Part shown: positions 1 to 12,424 of the stretch, piece by piece
Layout of the letters: the number at the start of each line of letters is the position of its first letter
Numbering within the stretch: the stretch's first letter is position 1
NCBI RefSeq assembly: GCF_036373705.1
Contig: NC_089856.1
Span: forward strand, 10,255,001-10,319,000
From: Amia ocellicauda
Lineage: Eukaryota > Chordata > Actinopteri > Amiiformes > Amiidae
Reading direction: 5' to 3'
DNA: 64,000 nucleotides
Made by a program: the position numbers and the translations under genes
The notes under the pieces: generated by a model
Database searches by the model: none
What the model was told of the DNA's origin: nothing
Seen by the model: only the letters and a program-made list of their open reading frames with translations

Positions 1-3000
1 TCTTCAAAATCTGGTGCCTAGTAAGGGTTTTCATTTTTTAATCTGGAGCTGAAGTGGTTAAAAGGTAAAGGTTCATGTATTTCAGTTGTTGAATGTTGGA
101 AAGAATGACATGTCTCACTATAACAGAAGATGACTGATATTTAAGGCAATAGATCTTCCCAGACAACATTGTTTAAGGCAGAGGTGGGTGACTCCATTTC
201 AAGGGGCCCAGTTATCTGCAGGTGCATTTCAATTAACAACTGATTAAGAAGTGTGGGAAGAGAAAGTCATTAAGGCCCAATACAGAATGGAAAAACAAAA
301 TCACAATGGCCTTCAATAACTGCCCAACCCTGGAGCCCTCTACTTGTCTTAAAGTGCATAAAATCTGCAGAATTGCCCTTTGGCATGACAATAAAGATAA
401 GGTGAGACATTGTGCAAAGGTGGCGAAGTTATTACAAAACTGTGCCACTGACCTCAGAGGGTCAAAGTAATTTTCAGCATCAACAAACCACAGCATGATC
501 ACTTCTCGCAATGGGAATGTTGACATCTCTTATGGGGAAGGAGAAGTCGGTGTCTGGGTCTCTGATTTTGTGATGTCATTGAAAGCTTGCGAGTGTGTTC
601 TAGGTGTTGCGAAATGCTTTTCTGTATGGATGTTGTAAGCCCTTGTATTGATGAACATGTTTGTCATCACAAACAAGTACTTTTTCTAACCATTAAAATG
701 GCTCAGAATTATTGTCTGCCTTACTTTTTCGTTAATCAACAGAATTTAAACTGATATTGTAACATTAATTGATAACCAAATAAAACATTTAAAAATAAGT
801 TTCTGCAAGCAGTCCCAATATCACGTCGGTACCTGAAAGGGACGTAATTTCTTGCATTCGGCATGCAATAAGAGCAGTAATTCTGCATTTATAAATAACC
901 TACTGATGATAGGAAAGTGACAGCTGCTAAATTTAGAAGGGTTACTATGTGTCAGAAGTAGAACATGCAACTTTGTTTGAGGTTTATCATTTGTGATTCA
1001 GGTTACCACAGACTTCCGTCAGAACAAAAGATCGACTTATTTTAGATTTGTTATGATGGTGTCTGTATTACAAAGATGACAGCTCCATTACAATAGCAAT
1101 CTCAAATACTGTCCTTAAATTCACGGTTTCACTGTGACACCTTTTTGCGCAAGTCTACAAGAGCAAAAAAATCTGAAAATTATAAAATCACCCAAACAGG
1201 TACCAAAATGTTATGTTGGGTGTGTCAGAATGAAACGCACACAAACATGGCCGCAGCACACACCTTTTTAAAAATGTGACATCCACACATTCAGACTCAT
1301 GAACACCCACAGATGCATGCAGACATTGTTGAAGTTAAAATCAACATATCAGACAACAAAGAACAAAGATAATATTTTGTTTATATTATAATTTGTACAC
1401 CTGTTTGGTGTCTTTGTTCCAGTCAAAACCCTAGGGGGTGGTGGTAAATAAAAATGCCACTAGCACAAAATGTACCTGGCTGATTATATCTTTTCATCCT
1501 GATGTCTTTAGATGAGCATTTAAAAAATTAAAAAAAAACAAGAATATAATAGAGAATGACATTTACTCTTGTGTAAGAATAGGGGTACATGTTTTAGGAG
1601 AATGTAGCAGAAATGTCTTTCCCCTCCCCCCCCCCCCCAAACACCAGGCTATGCAAATGTATTCAAAACAAGGAGAAAAACAACACTAAATATCCAGCAA
1701 ATAGCCTCTCTCAAGCCTGGATCGGCCCACAGCAACAGGCAATAGGCCTTGTACTTCTCCATTCCCCCGCCAGTCCTGCGCGATCAGGCACCCTGCCTCG
1801 CAGCTCGAATGCAGAAGAGTTGCTAAATAAAGCACTACAAAACCCGACCTTCCCATAGAGCTAATCACCTCGTGCAGTACCTGCAGAACAGTGCAATCTG
1901 GAGAGATCAGGTTTACTTTGTGGTTGCCCCCTGTTGCTCAAACGTGACAAAGCTGGTATAATAGAGCATGCTATTTTTAGATAGAAACAGCATAATTTAT
2001 ACCAATACAGATTGGACCGGAGTGAAGAGATTTTTGTCAGATGGTCGTAGATTGACTGTTCCCAACACGGAGCAAGCAGACTGCCTTACTGAACTTGACA
2101 GAATTGGACTCCTAAATGCGTCAGCAGCAACCCTCTACCATTCGTGCCTCACTGTGCACTACCCTGGCAAACATACTACCAGACTAAATGCATTACAAAT
2201 CAAGAGTTGAACTGGATGCTACTGAAGGCACGGTCTGCCACCACACTAAGCCCTTAAAATCCTCTGCAAAGGACGTGACAGATGCAGTCTGGAGATGGTA
2301 GACAGAACAAATGCACTCCAACACCCGCTCTCAAAAATGAAGGGGGGGACAGGGGACTGCACTGCTTTGAAGTCTCACACCAACACTGCCAGACCCCACA
2401 CAGATTACAGTGTGGAATCACACCCGTCACATGGGAATTACCGCGCTGCACCGGCTCACCAAATCCTCATCTCCAGAGTCCTGTTGGAAACAAAGAGATT
2501 GCTATGGAGGGCCTTCGATCATGTGACCGGTTGCTAAAGCCAGTCAGCACTCGCACTCCAGGGACAGATCTGTTGGGTGAGTGTGAGGCTAGGAGGAGAA
2601 GGCCAGTGTGGAAATATACAGCCCCTTTCACACTAGCACAGCAACCAAGGCTCTGACCCACTTTTTAGCAACAGTGATCTAAGTTAGTGGGAAAGCAAGT
2701 ACACAGGTTGGCTCAGATAGTCTCAGAAGGCCAGCACTGACCCCGGTAGAGAGAGAGGAAAGGCTCCGAGAAACTTCCTTCAGTGACCAGAGACCTAACC
2801 CACCCATTAAAACTGCAGTGTAGGGCGGTGCGGGGTGCAGGGTGCTAGTGTTCAAACCCAGTGATCAATGCATTGTTGTTCTCAAACCCCCAGTTCTGGC
2901 CAAAGGCTGTATTTATCAGTGCATTTAACACTGAGGCGGGAGGCAGCAGAAAATGCCACACAGGCACACAGACCTCTGAAAAAAAAAAACTCTGGACGGA

Positions 3001-6000
3001 AATGTCAGAACTGCATTTATTTTTAGGCCTGTATTTGATGTAAGCTAAAGTGAAAACCACAGTTCAAGACCAGGGCTTTGACCACCAACCGATGAACTGG
3101 AAATCAGATAGGTCTTCCACAGTACAGCATGCAATTATCTCCCTCTCATAAAGCAGACTGGTGAGAAGATAGCAGAACAAAAGAAGTTGTTATTCTCACA
3201 CACAGAAATTTGAGAAATGTGAAACACTGTGCAGTAAATACAAGCAGATCCACTCTTAAATCACTCCTAATTTGTACTACAGAGTCAAGTAGAGCCTTGC
3301 GTGTCACCCAGCTCACACTTTACGGGGCAGGAGGTGGACTCAATTTGTGGGAATGGTTGTAGGAATTTAGGAGGTTGTGGAGTTTGGGGTGTGATTGTTT
3401 TAATTGAGCAAAGCTGGTAAGGGAACCCCAGACACCTTCTTTTGTGGATTAGTATCTGCATGAAATATCAGGCTTTTCGCTCACCCCAGGAAACCACTGA
3501 CCTCAGCCGGCACATTAGCTCAGCTCTCTATGCAGCCAGAAAGCAAACCAGCCAACCAAACAAACACAAACCACTGGGATTTCTAAGGGGACCCACGATT
3601 CCCGCATCCTGGTTTCTTCCAGAACCAGATTTTCCCCGTGACCAGCCTCAGGTCGCACTAGTGGTGGGTGACACCAAACTTTTGGTATCATGATACTCGA
3701 TACTACCACGATACCACCAGAAAAGTGACCTAAAGCAGAACAGTAATAAAACTAACGGAGTTCCTGGTAATTTTGAAATACTTTTTGAAATTCCATTAAA
3801 ACAAATTACAACATGTTTTACGGTTTTGATTTGTTTCTTCAATAAATAGTTTTTAAGTAAGTCATCATCCCTATCTTCTTGTAGGTTGTAAAGCAACTTT
3901 CTTATGCTGATAACATCAATTGAGAAACAAACTCCACAAAAGTGCAAAATAGTTAGCAAATTCACATACAAGACAAGAGGGGTCTAGCCTTCATAATTTA
4001 CACTCAGGTTTGAAAGCTACTGTAATTACAAACCCTGAAATATTTGTAAAGTTTATATTAAAATTTCCCCTATAAAAAAAATTTGATGAAATAATTTATA
4101 GAAAGGTATTAAATATGCTTTTTTGTAAGAAACAAGCATGTCTACATATTTTTGTTTGTTTTGTTTAAACTGTCTGCAGCTGGGACTTGGACATAATCTT
4201 AAACTAAGGACATTTCTACATGTATTTATTTTAGTCTTAGTGGATTTAATACTTTCCTTTGCATTCCAACCACATAAAGTTCAGGTATACTTATCCCAAA
4301 CACTAATTCTGCAGTGCTCCTGTCCTGCAACAGCTAGCGGTGCTATAACTGAACACTGTGTTCTTGTGCTGCAGGTACAGTAGCTGATTTAATAACATTC
4401 CCCAAAAACTAGTACAGTGGTTAGTGTTTTAGTGTGTACATCTTCTCCTCGCTGTGGCTGTTCTTTCAATTAAATGTGGCGATTTCTCACAAAATTCTTT
4501 GTTATTCCCAGATCCTGATAACAGTACAGTACGTAATGTAAACAACAAAACATAATTCACTAGCATCATCTAACTCAGCAAAATCAATGGAAATGTTTTA
4601 GTTCTTGTTATTATTTAAACAAAGTAAAGGTCAAAGCTTAATTTTAGAATCCTAACGTCTGACTTCTGCAAACAGGTCCAAATGTCGATCTGATAAATGT
4701 TTATGCAAATTGGATGGTTTTGCCTGCAGTCCCTCGTTACAGCCCACATCGCAGAAAAAAATTGCATCACACTGAAGCAATGACTGTTGGAAGGACTGTC
4801 AAGGAAACCAAAGTGCAACTGGAATCGGAATGGAGAACCAGGAACAAAACCCCAAACACTTTGCTTACCCTACCACCACAAACACTTCCAGAACAAATTT
4901 GCAAAGCTTGCCAGGATCAACCCCCACCCACGCCCTCCCCACTATGAACCCTGGGCCAGTCTTGTCAGGATGTTCCGTCATTCATTTTTAAACCCGTCTC
5001 GATGCCCTGGCTGACAGGACCACAACAAAAGCAGTTTGATGAATAAATGAAGGAGCCGGCGAGGCAGCAGTGCACTGACACTGTGCCACACGCCCCAGTC
5101 TCCCTGATAAAGGCTTTTGTCAGCACCCATTCCCGAGACCACGGCTCCCTCTGCGTCAGGGGAGCGCAGCAATACACTAAGGAGTCCATTCTCTGCGGCT
5201 GCCTCACTGAGGGTCTCGTCCCCCTGTCCTCCGGACCTCGCTTTTGACTTCAATTATACACCTGCCTTTAAAAAAAACCCCAACAAGATCAGGTTGTCAT
5301 TCAAGTCGTGCATCTTTGCGTTTCATGGGCAGCGATGTCTTATAATAGGTAAATACGACATCCGCTGTATTCTCCTGTGATCTGCACTGTTTGAAAGTGT
5401 GAAACTCAACTGGCTCATCATAAACCAGACCAACTGGGACATAGGTGAGGTTACTATTTCCTCATTTGGATTACCTTGTTTGGTTTAGTCGTGAAGCAGA
5501 CATTTATTGCTTGTGCACATCACTCTTAAAAAGGTTTAATTTTCAGCTGGAGTTGAAAGCAAATATATTCCAATACATTTAATAGCGTTCTTCAATGGCA
5601 AGTAGTTACTGTGGCTAACAGAAGGCAGGTCAGTCAACAAGAAATAAAGCCCAAATGCAAAGGACTGTACATCAGACTTACTGATCAGCCACTAGTGTGT
5701 GGGGAACGCAACTCTCCCTTCACATACAACACATGGATCTACTGAAATGTCTCAGTTTACTTTTAATTTCCTCTATGGAACATTTAAAAAATAAAAATGC
5801 AATTAGCAGTACATTTCCTCTCCACTTCAATTCCCTGAGCTCAAGTTGTAAGTTTCAATATCCCCAGATGCACAATTTTCATCTTATTTTAAAAGGAGCT
5901 GTATCGTCAAAATGAAAAATCACTTATCACACGTATTGCTTTGGCCAAGAGCCTGACTGAGGTCATTTTCGCTGCAGGCAATCCATTTGAGGCTAGTGAA

Positions 6001-8839
6001 CCACTCCCATCACCAGGGGAGACAACAGCTACTGCGATGGCCCAAGAGGGGCAACTCTCTCCAGTCAAACCCCATCACCACAAATCCCTTCGCACTGTGC
6101 AGGATTCAGGATTGCTTACAGATTGACTGAGAATACAATTTCTTACATTTTACAGTTTGTTTTCGTCTATATTAAGAAGAAAAAAAAAATCAATTGATGG
6201 GGCTTCTTCGTAATAAGTTTGTTGCAGCCACTCGGAAGGTACTGCATTAGGTCAGTAGTAAACCCCTGATCTGATCTGGAAAGTCAGACCCTGTGTGTAA
6301 AGTGCTTGGAAGTCAATAGTTAATCCTTACTTCAGGAGCCCCAGTTGAGAGGTGGAACAGGGGCAGAGAGACATCCAGAGCATTCAGCTAAGTATCACTA
6401 TTTATCATTATGACATAGCAGCTAAAGAGATGTGGTAGATCTTGAAGGCAGTGCTTTAAAACTTGCTTTTACTTACTTTTTCTACATCCTGTGGTAGGGA
6501 TATCCATCTTCCTGGTGAAACTGATGACACTGCGATCAACTGCACGTGACACAGAGAGCTAGGGATTTTAGGCAGAATTGTGTTGCGTCTCCCACCCCCC
6601 ACACCCTGACCCTCACCCTCACCCTCACATGCATTTACTACCCACATTAAAAAAAGGCCAGGGACAGATGCACTGTACCCAGGTGTCAGAGAATCACTTT
6701 GCAGCTCATTCCATTATCCATTCCGAAATCCCTAGACCCGTCTGCCGGGAGCACTTTAGCCCGTCCCTCATCACATTACCGCACTCTTCTCAGCACCATC
6801 TCTCTGCCAGATCCTCATGAGAAACCGCGATAAATAAATCAATCAAACGGGGAACAAACACACAAGCTGACGACTCCACTAATCCACTCTTCCTGAGCGT
6901 CACTACAGTGAAGTTTTCAGCATTCTGGTATTTGTGAAGGAGACTGTGATAGTCAGTATGTATAGTTCAGATTACACTATTGCTGGCATCGTTGAGGAGA
7001 TGTACAGAACCTCTAAATACAACTGCCAACAGTGTAGCACACCCAATCACAATGCAGGGAGGGGAACACAGCTGGTTTAGGGAGAATACACAGAACACCT
7101 GTGGGATCATCTGCAACCAAGAAATCAGAGAGACGGCATGTACAGACTTCTCTCACGGCACAGTAATCCTCCTACCTTCTGTGAAAAGGTGTGCAGCAGT
7201 CCCTACTGTGAAGAAAGGCGCTTAAAGGCTGGCCCTGTGTGATGTGTTGTGATGCGTCTTGCCTTCTGGCCCCCGCACTTTTGGAACTTTACTGCATGAT
7301 CCAAAGCTCTCCCTGTTAGATTCTAGTTAAGCCTGCAAAGGCATATTAGTAAAAGAAAAACCTTCTTAAACTACGGTGGTTTGATCTACGGGGAGCAGAG
7401 AAGAAAAAGGAATGGGGGGGAAAAAAAAAAAAAAAAAAAAACAGAACCAACACTTGTTAAGGGCTTCTGACGCTAACAAAGAATTCAGATGGTCTCTTCT
7501 CAGCAGGGTTAGCGATGCAACACCGACGCTTTTGATACGGTCTGCACTGAACATGCCACTCACTGTACAGGCTTAATGACTAACTGATCTGATAGCAGCC
7601 CTAAGATTGACAAGGCTGTAATAACCACTAGACTGTAACTTTTATTTTTACAACCCAGAACTTTCCCCAATAAAGTCAAGGCATGTCTTGCTGAAGCTCT
7701 CATTTAGGCATCCAGACGAACAGCAGTGCCAAAAGTCTGGGTTTGACTGACAGCACCCACAACTAAGACAATGCACTCCATCCAGCACAGACAAGTGCAG
7801 TGCTTGAGCCTTAGATGCTGTTTTTGTTAACTCATTACAATCTATAATCTTTGCCCCTGTCATGTTTTGTAGTAGTTTCTTTAATGCTTGTCACATCAGG
7901 AGCTCATTCATAGCTTTCAATGTAATCTGGAAACCACAATTTAAAGAAACAGCCTCTTGTACAATTCTATGCTTTTGTCACAAACAAAGCCTGGGCATTT
8001 TATCAATGCACCTGAATGTATATTCAAAGCTTCCTCCTTCCACGAGATCCTGCAGCTCTTACAACCTGAAAAAGCTTCTGCAAAAGGCATCTCTTTTTCT
8101 CCCCTATAACCCATGCATTTTAAAACCATTGCATTTCACTAGATTAACTGTAGTGGTGCAAGTTTGGCATTTTACAACTATACACTATATTTTCAAAATA
8201 TACAATACTGGCCTGTTCCTCTCCCCCTGTAGTGAGAGCAGCTGGTCTCTGTGGCCTCTACCCTATTCATCACCCCAGTTTATCCCAGAGGTGCTCTGTG
8301 GGACTGAGGTCAGGATTCTGAACAGACAAGTTGGTCTAATGCTATTCCCCTTCAACAGCTGTCAACATACACTGTCCTAGCTGTAGATTTCCAGAGTCTC
8401 ACAATACAGGCCAACCAAATGAAAGCAGTCTGAAATAATCACAACAGGGTGCCATACAAAATAAAAAAATAAGTATCTTGTGCAATCTACCACTGGCCAA
8501 TGGAGACTGGTTAATTTCCCGATGCCCATATCATGATCGTCGCTTTTGCTGCAGAAGAGATAACTTCATTGTTTGCACTGGGCTTTTTTAACTTTACATG
8601 TTCCAGTACAAACCAAAAACCGCAAAAGATCACGCCAGCATTCAAACTCCGCATGGGAAGGACTGTGGCCAGGGTAAACGAGTCTTACCAGCCTTATCCA
8701 TCCCTTACATTTGAAAAAACCAAAACCAACGATCACAAGACGGCCATCACGCATACTAATCTCCTCTAATTGCAAACGTCGTCCCAATTTATCTGTTGCC
8801 ATGACAGCGCCGGCCGGAGAAAGTGGCGTGAATGAACGA

Positions 8840-8882
<43 letters not shown>

Positions 8883-9265
8883 CTGCAGGGGGTTTGCGTG
8901 GCTGAGAAAAAACGTTCCCAGACGTCCACTTTGCTGACTTTTTGGATTTCACACCCATAACCCTGGCCCGCAAAACCCACGGGTGCAGCAACACGCACGC
9001 AATTACTAATCAAGGTTCGTGAATGCCACTAAGCGTTACGATGCGTGCTATGTACGCAACACACCAGGAGATCCATACGTCAAAATAATGTAAGGACACA
9101 TGCATCCAGCGACTAACCCTCCCACATCGTGTGTGTGTGTGTGTGTGTGTGTGTTTATACATGCGTGTTTTGAAACGGGGTAGGGCCCTGCATATGTTCT
9201 GACCCGCTTAAGTTAATGCAGGCGAGTGTGTGGACCATTGCAAACACAGGCAAGAATGCATCGCC

Positions 9266-9305
<40 letters not shown>

Positions 9306-9723
9306 GTCTACGTTTAAACCACTCAATTCACGTTATTTATAGGCTTAAAAAAAGCATTTAAAACAAACGAGTTAATTTTCCACCAGTTGACACTAGCAGC
9401 ATTCCGTGCCGACTATAAATTAATTTAACACTCGAACGGTGTCGTTTAGTGGGTAAACACGCAGCCCGTGTATAGACGTGGATAATAATGAAAGAGAGAG
9501 AGCGTGGGAATAAAAAGTAAGAGTAAAAGAGACGAAAAAGTTGGCAGTACCTCTCAAAGAGCATCCTGACTGCGAAAATCCCCAAGGCCAGCGGCAAAGC
9601 AGACAGCACATGTCCGGCTTTGGGGTACTCCACTCCGGGCTCGGGGTCCGCCAGGTCCGCCCAGGTCACGTTGTGGGGAAGCCAGAACCGCTCGTTCCAG
9701 AACCAGGCTGAGAGCGCAGCCAT
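1..9723 (-). CDS. CERS5: CERS5 ceramide synthase 5, 5' part only (coding exon 1 plus intron 1)
   Basis: Ceramide synthases are multi-pass endoplasmic-reticulum enzymes that N-acylate sphingoid bases with fatty acyl-CoA; CERS5 is known to prefer C16. Only coding exon 1 (9551-9723) is visible; the remaining exons (Hox-like region, TLC catalytic domain) must lie left of position 1. The 57 visible residues carry the family start: an aromatic N-terminus with [17 protein letters not shown], then a hydrophobic first membrane segment at about residues 39-56 ending MLFER. N18-V-T20 is a luminal N-glycosylation sequon of the kind known in CERS5/6. The first half resembles CERS6 strongly, but [19 protein letters not shown] and the position next to GPD1 favour CERS5. 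I saw no second exon in the 9.5 kb to the left. Confidence 0.88.
179..346. mobile_element. Short hAT-like MITE, degraded
   Basis: The left end CAGAGGTGGGTGACTCC resembles the terminal repeats of small non-autonomous hAT elements common in fish. The right end, read in reverse, starts CAAGTAGAGGGCTCCAGG. The flanks GTTTAAGG (171-178) and TCTTAAAG (347-354) look like a decayed 8-bp target-site duplication. Confidence 0.5.
2621..2825. mobile_element. MITE-like repeat, copy A of a two-copy family
   Basis: It starts GCCCCTTTCACACTAGCA and shares ordered blocks with 11792-12090: the start, GCTCTG-CCC-CTTTTTAGC, CCAGCACTG-CCC-GGTAGAG, TTCAGTGACC and ATTAAAACT. The right terminus is not clear in this copy. 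The type is inferred from the terminal inverted repeats of the other copy. Confidence 0.5.
3663..3719. repeat. Palindromic GATAC-rich repeat
   Basis: ACTTTTGGTATCATGATAC on the left is approximately inverted as GATACCACCAGAAAAGT on the right. This GGTATC/GATACC pattern occurs at ends of several fish DNA transposons; the family is not identified. Confidence 0.35.
7414..7441. repeat. G7 run followed by a 21-base A tract
   Basis: A mononucleotide run inside CERS5 intron 1; it could be a retroposon tail, but I do not recognise a body next to it. Confidence 0.7.
8245..8345. mobile_element. Possible degraded DNA-transposon fragment
   Basis: The stretch around CAGAGGTGCTCTGTGGGA and the following TGAGGTCAGGATTCTG resembles a motif I recall as repeated in fish genomes (a 'wait, cccaaaggtgctct' type block). 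Recognition is from memory only and no termini are visible. Confidence 0.3.
8843..8876. repeat. (GA)n microsatellite
   Basis: About 17 uninterrupted GA units about 0.7 kb inside CERS5 intron 1. Confidence 0.9.
9129..9154. repeat. (GT)n microsatellite
   Basis: Thirteen GT units in CERS5 intron 1. Confidence 0.9.
9269..9301. repeat. (AG)n microsatellite
   Basis: About 16 AG units only 250 bp downstream of the CERS5 exon 1 donor. Confidence 0.9.
9551..9723 (-). CDS. CERS5: CERS5 coding exon 1
   Basis: Length 173 nt: 57 codons plus two bases (AG of an arginine codon), then the donor GTACTG. The chosen ATG at 9723-9721 gives the compact family N-terminus [13 protein letters not shown]. The frame stays open 39 codons further upstream, but that extension has no family resemblance and is taken as 5' UTR. 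Confidence 0.92.
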
Positions 9724-9726
9724 GTT
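9716..9726 (-). promoter_or_regulatory. YY1-type motif over the CERS5 start codon
   Basis: The minus strand reads AACATGGCTGC, matching the YY1 consensus AANATGGCNGC, with the ATG being the start codon. YY1 sites just downstream of the transcription start are common in TATA-less vertebrate housekeeping promoters. Confidence 0.5.
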
Positions 9727-10020
9727 GGGGGGAAGAAGGGAGACGGAGGAGGAAGAGAAGATCACCCGCCCCTCGGTGTCGTACGGATGAACAGGCTCCC
9801 TAGGGCGGCTGATCGGTTGAGGAAGTTGCCAAGGCCCCACCCCCGGGCTGCCGTAGTGTAACGCCGCCTCCTCCCGCCTTCTTGGTTACCAAACCAGAGC
9901 CGGGCGCAGCAGGGCAGGCCGAGGCAGCGCTCCGGTGTCTCGTCTGTGTAAGCAACTCACCTGCGGCCGCTCGGCTCGTCAGGACGGGGCGGGGTAGAGT
10001 AGAGGGCCGGCCGCGGCTAT
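9724..10020 (-). promoter_or_regulatory. CERS5 CpG-rich promoter and 5' UTR
   Basis: This GC- and CpG-rich stretch upstream of the CERS5 ATG has no TATA box at a sensible distance, as expected for a CpG-island promoter. A good minus-strand splice donor (CAG then GTGAGT, boundary at 9961/9960) lies inside it and may end a noncoding 5' exon. Confidence 0.55.
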
Positions 10021-11271
10021 TAGCATAACCCCCATCATACAGGTGACGAAGGCGCTTTATCCAGACAGGCATGCTTTCAGTGTTGCCAAATTTAAGCATT
10101 TCCCCCACAGATTGAGGGTATTTGTAAGTGCCCCGGGACATTTGGGGGCAACACTTGTATGGGGGTAATGTTAGGGGATCACAGTGGACTGGCGCTCCGT
10201 GGGACGCGAAACACTGTCTCTGTCCCCGGATTGGTTGCCGTCAATTGCGTGGGAGGGTCTTGTGTCCGAGAGTCTTGCACCCCCCAGCTGATTGGATGGG
10301 GTAAAATGGGGATTTCTTTTTTAAAGAGCAGTGTCTGGCAGCCCTAACTATACCATAGTGACAAACTGTTTTTTATGCTTTCCCTTTTAAACTCTAAAAG
10401 GATGGTTGTGTGTTTGTTGGCACTGAAATGGAATCGTTCACCATCGAGCTCCTTGAGTTTGGGTTCCTCTCACACCAATGTAAATACATCAAGACGCCTG
10501 TGAATGGTCTTTAGATTCAATTTGGCATCAAATTAACCACAACAGACCTATTTTGGTTAAATAATGATGGGGGGTTGCTATCAGAATATCATACTGTAAA
10601 AATGACTCATTCGGATTCCACTCCAATTATGACACTGCTTTCCAGTAAACGGAATGACTTCTGATGCACTAAAAACAAACAGATGCACCCAGTCCCGTAA
10701 ACGGACACCCTGAAAGCTCTATAAGCAAGAGGCCTTTGAAATATGTTAACAAAACAACAACAGACATTATCATCTGACAAATATTACATAATGTCATTAA
10801 TCCAGCTGTTAGGATCAACGCTTACATGTGTCTTATGTGTTAAAAATATGTTAAGCAAGCATACATTTCGTTTGTTATTGAATTATGTATTAAAACAGAA
10901 CAAATGCATTTTTTTTCATATATATATATATTAAAGCTTTATAAATGTAATGGCCGCTAAAGTGTGTGGATTACGGACGCATTCATACTTTTCCATTAAA
11001 CCTATGGTCCATGTGTACCGGTGCTTACTTACAGTTAATCTTTCTTCCACTAGAGAGCAGCATTTCTTTATAAAAGGTCTGTTGAACCTGCCACTGTAAA
11101 CCCAAATCAAAGGCATTTGTTTTACAGATCCAGTTATCTTCATTAGCCAGGTATTAGATGATACAGAAACATAAAATGAAGAATAAACTTTGACTAAAAA
11201 ATGTAGAACAGTGTTAAAAGGGAGGATGTATTAATGAGATGGGTGAGAGTGAGAATCTCAGACTGCTTACC

Positions 11272-11480
11272 TCATAAGAAAGTTTACAAACGATAGGAGG
11301 CCATTCGACTCATCGTGCTTGTCTGGTGTCCATTAATAACTAAGTGATCCAAGGATCCTATCTAGTCTATTTTTAAATGTTGCCAAATTTTCAGCTGGGG
11401 AGTTTGTTCCAGATTGTGACAACTCTGTGTGAAGAAGTGTCTCCTGTTTTCCATCTCAGAGTTATTTCACTGGCACTGGC
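11272..11480 (+). mobile_element. Interspersed LINE/SINE-like repeat, copy 1
   Basis: It begins CATAAGAAAGTTTACAAACG, continues with GGAGGCCATTCGACTCATCG and contains GGGGAGTTTGTTCCAGA and GAAGAAGTGTCTCCTGTTTT. This arrangement is one I associate with retroposon copies abundant in non-teleost ray-finned fishes. A shorter copy lies inverted at 20157-20242. Confidence 0.55.
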
Positions 11481-11791
11481 TCCTCACGCTGCTCATTGAG
11501 GTTCAGTGTTGTATTTATCACTGTGGTAGGGACCGTTTCCATCATCAATGTGGCCGGACTGGATTTCACTGTTTTACATCTGGGCCGAACGTTAGACTGA
11601 TGACACTAAGTTTGGGGGAGGGAAGGATGAGGATAAGCACCTCCTGATTCCCTGAAGTCATCACAGATAAGAATAGGTAAAAGGAGAGGGCAGTAAAAAA
11701 AAAAGAACTCATTTTGCAAACAGCAGTTGTAGCATTTTGTTGAATCAGCAGAAAATGCAATGTTAGAGGTAGGCCTGCAGTGGTAAAGAGA

Positions 11792-12090
11792 GCCCCTCTC
11801 ACACTCGCAATCCAGCCCGGGCTCTGTCCCTCTTTTTAGCTACCCAGATTCTGATTGTCTTCAGTGTGAGAGCAGGGACATGGGTAGAAAGCGTGTTGAA
11901 TCCAAATCAAGAGCAAACCCAGTTCAGGAAGTGGGTCGGCCAGCCAGCACTGGCCCAGGTAGAGTGTCTGCCAGCTGTGTAGTTCCTTTCAGTGACCGTT
12001 GATCTATATTAAAACTAGTGTGAAAACGTGGACACAGTGGAACTAGGGAAGGGTCAACCCAGGTAGAGGAGGGGAGTGTGAAAGAGAGGC
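11792..12090. mobile_element. MITE-like element with terminal inverted repeats, copy B
   Basis: The left end GCCCCTCTCACACTC pairs with the right end, which reads GCCTCTCTTTCACACTC on the other strand. The length is about 300 bp with no coding capacity. Ordered similarity to 2621-2825 shows a dispersed family. Confidence 0.6.
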
Positions 12091-12231
12091 TTATTAATTC
12101 CAGAATTCCAGTTCCAGAATGCTCTCAGGTCTCCAAGAAATCCTTCTGGGCAGTGAAAGTGGCACTGCCTGACAATAATAATCCTTTTTTCCACAGGCCC
12201 ACTCATGCCACTCTAGGACTGTCCCTGAGGC

Positions 12232-12424
12232 CAGGGATTCCCAAACCGGCTCTTGAGGACCCCCTGTTTTTTTCCCCAACTGTAATCTTAATTGCTTAAT
12301 TGAATCCTTGACAACAATTGAAAACTAACAATGCAATACAAGGCTCAATTTTGTAATTAACAGCTCTGTTGGAACAAAAACCTGCAGGTCAGGGGGTCCT
12401 GCAGGACCAGTTTGGGGATCTCTG
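12232..12424. mobile_element. hAT-like MITE, 193 bp
   Basis: The left end CAGGGATTCCCAAACCGG and the right end, reversed, CAGAGATCCCCAAACTGG form terminal inverted repeats, each followed by a GAGGACCCCCTG or CAGGACCCCCTG block. Flanks CCTGAGGC (12224-12231) and CCCTAGGC (12425-12432) match at six of eight positions, consistent with an aged 8-bp duplication. Confidence 0.65.

Larger units (their letters stand above)
1..9550. other. CERS5 intron 1 (incomplete)
   Basis: No coding exon is recognisable. It holds a short hAT-like MITE (179-346), a poly-C run near 1621-1638, one copy of a MITE family shared with 11792-12090 (2621-2825), a palindromic repeat (3663-3719), a long A tract (7421-7441), a possible degraded transposon (8245-8345) and GA/GT microsatellites close to exon 1. 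The remainder looks like plain intron sequence. Confidence 0.7.

Noticed and set aside
6596..6629. Telomere-like CCCTCA hexamers
   Set aside because: Only three to four units of a variant hexamer; a short simple repeat, not an interstitial telomere.
7862..8380. 172-codon plus-strand ORF
   Set aside because: Composition like intron sequence, no domain or motif, and its 3' part overlaps a probable repeat; considered chance.
8566..9013. ORFs with Ser-Leu or Glu-Arg runs
   Set aside because: They are translations of the GA microsatellite.
9724..9840. Upstream in-frame ATG giving a 39-residue longer CERS5
   Set aside because: The extension has no resemblance to ceramide synthases, and the inner ATG matches the family start.
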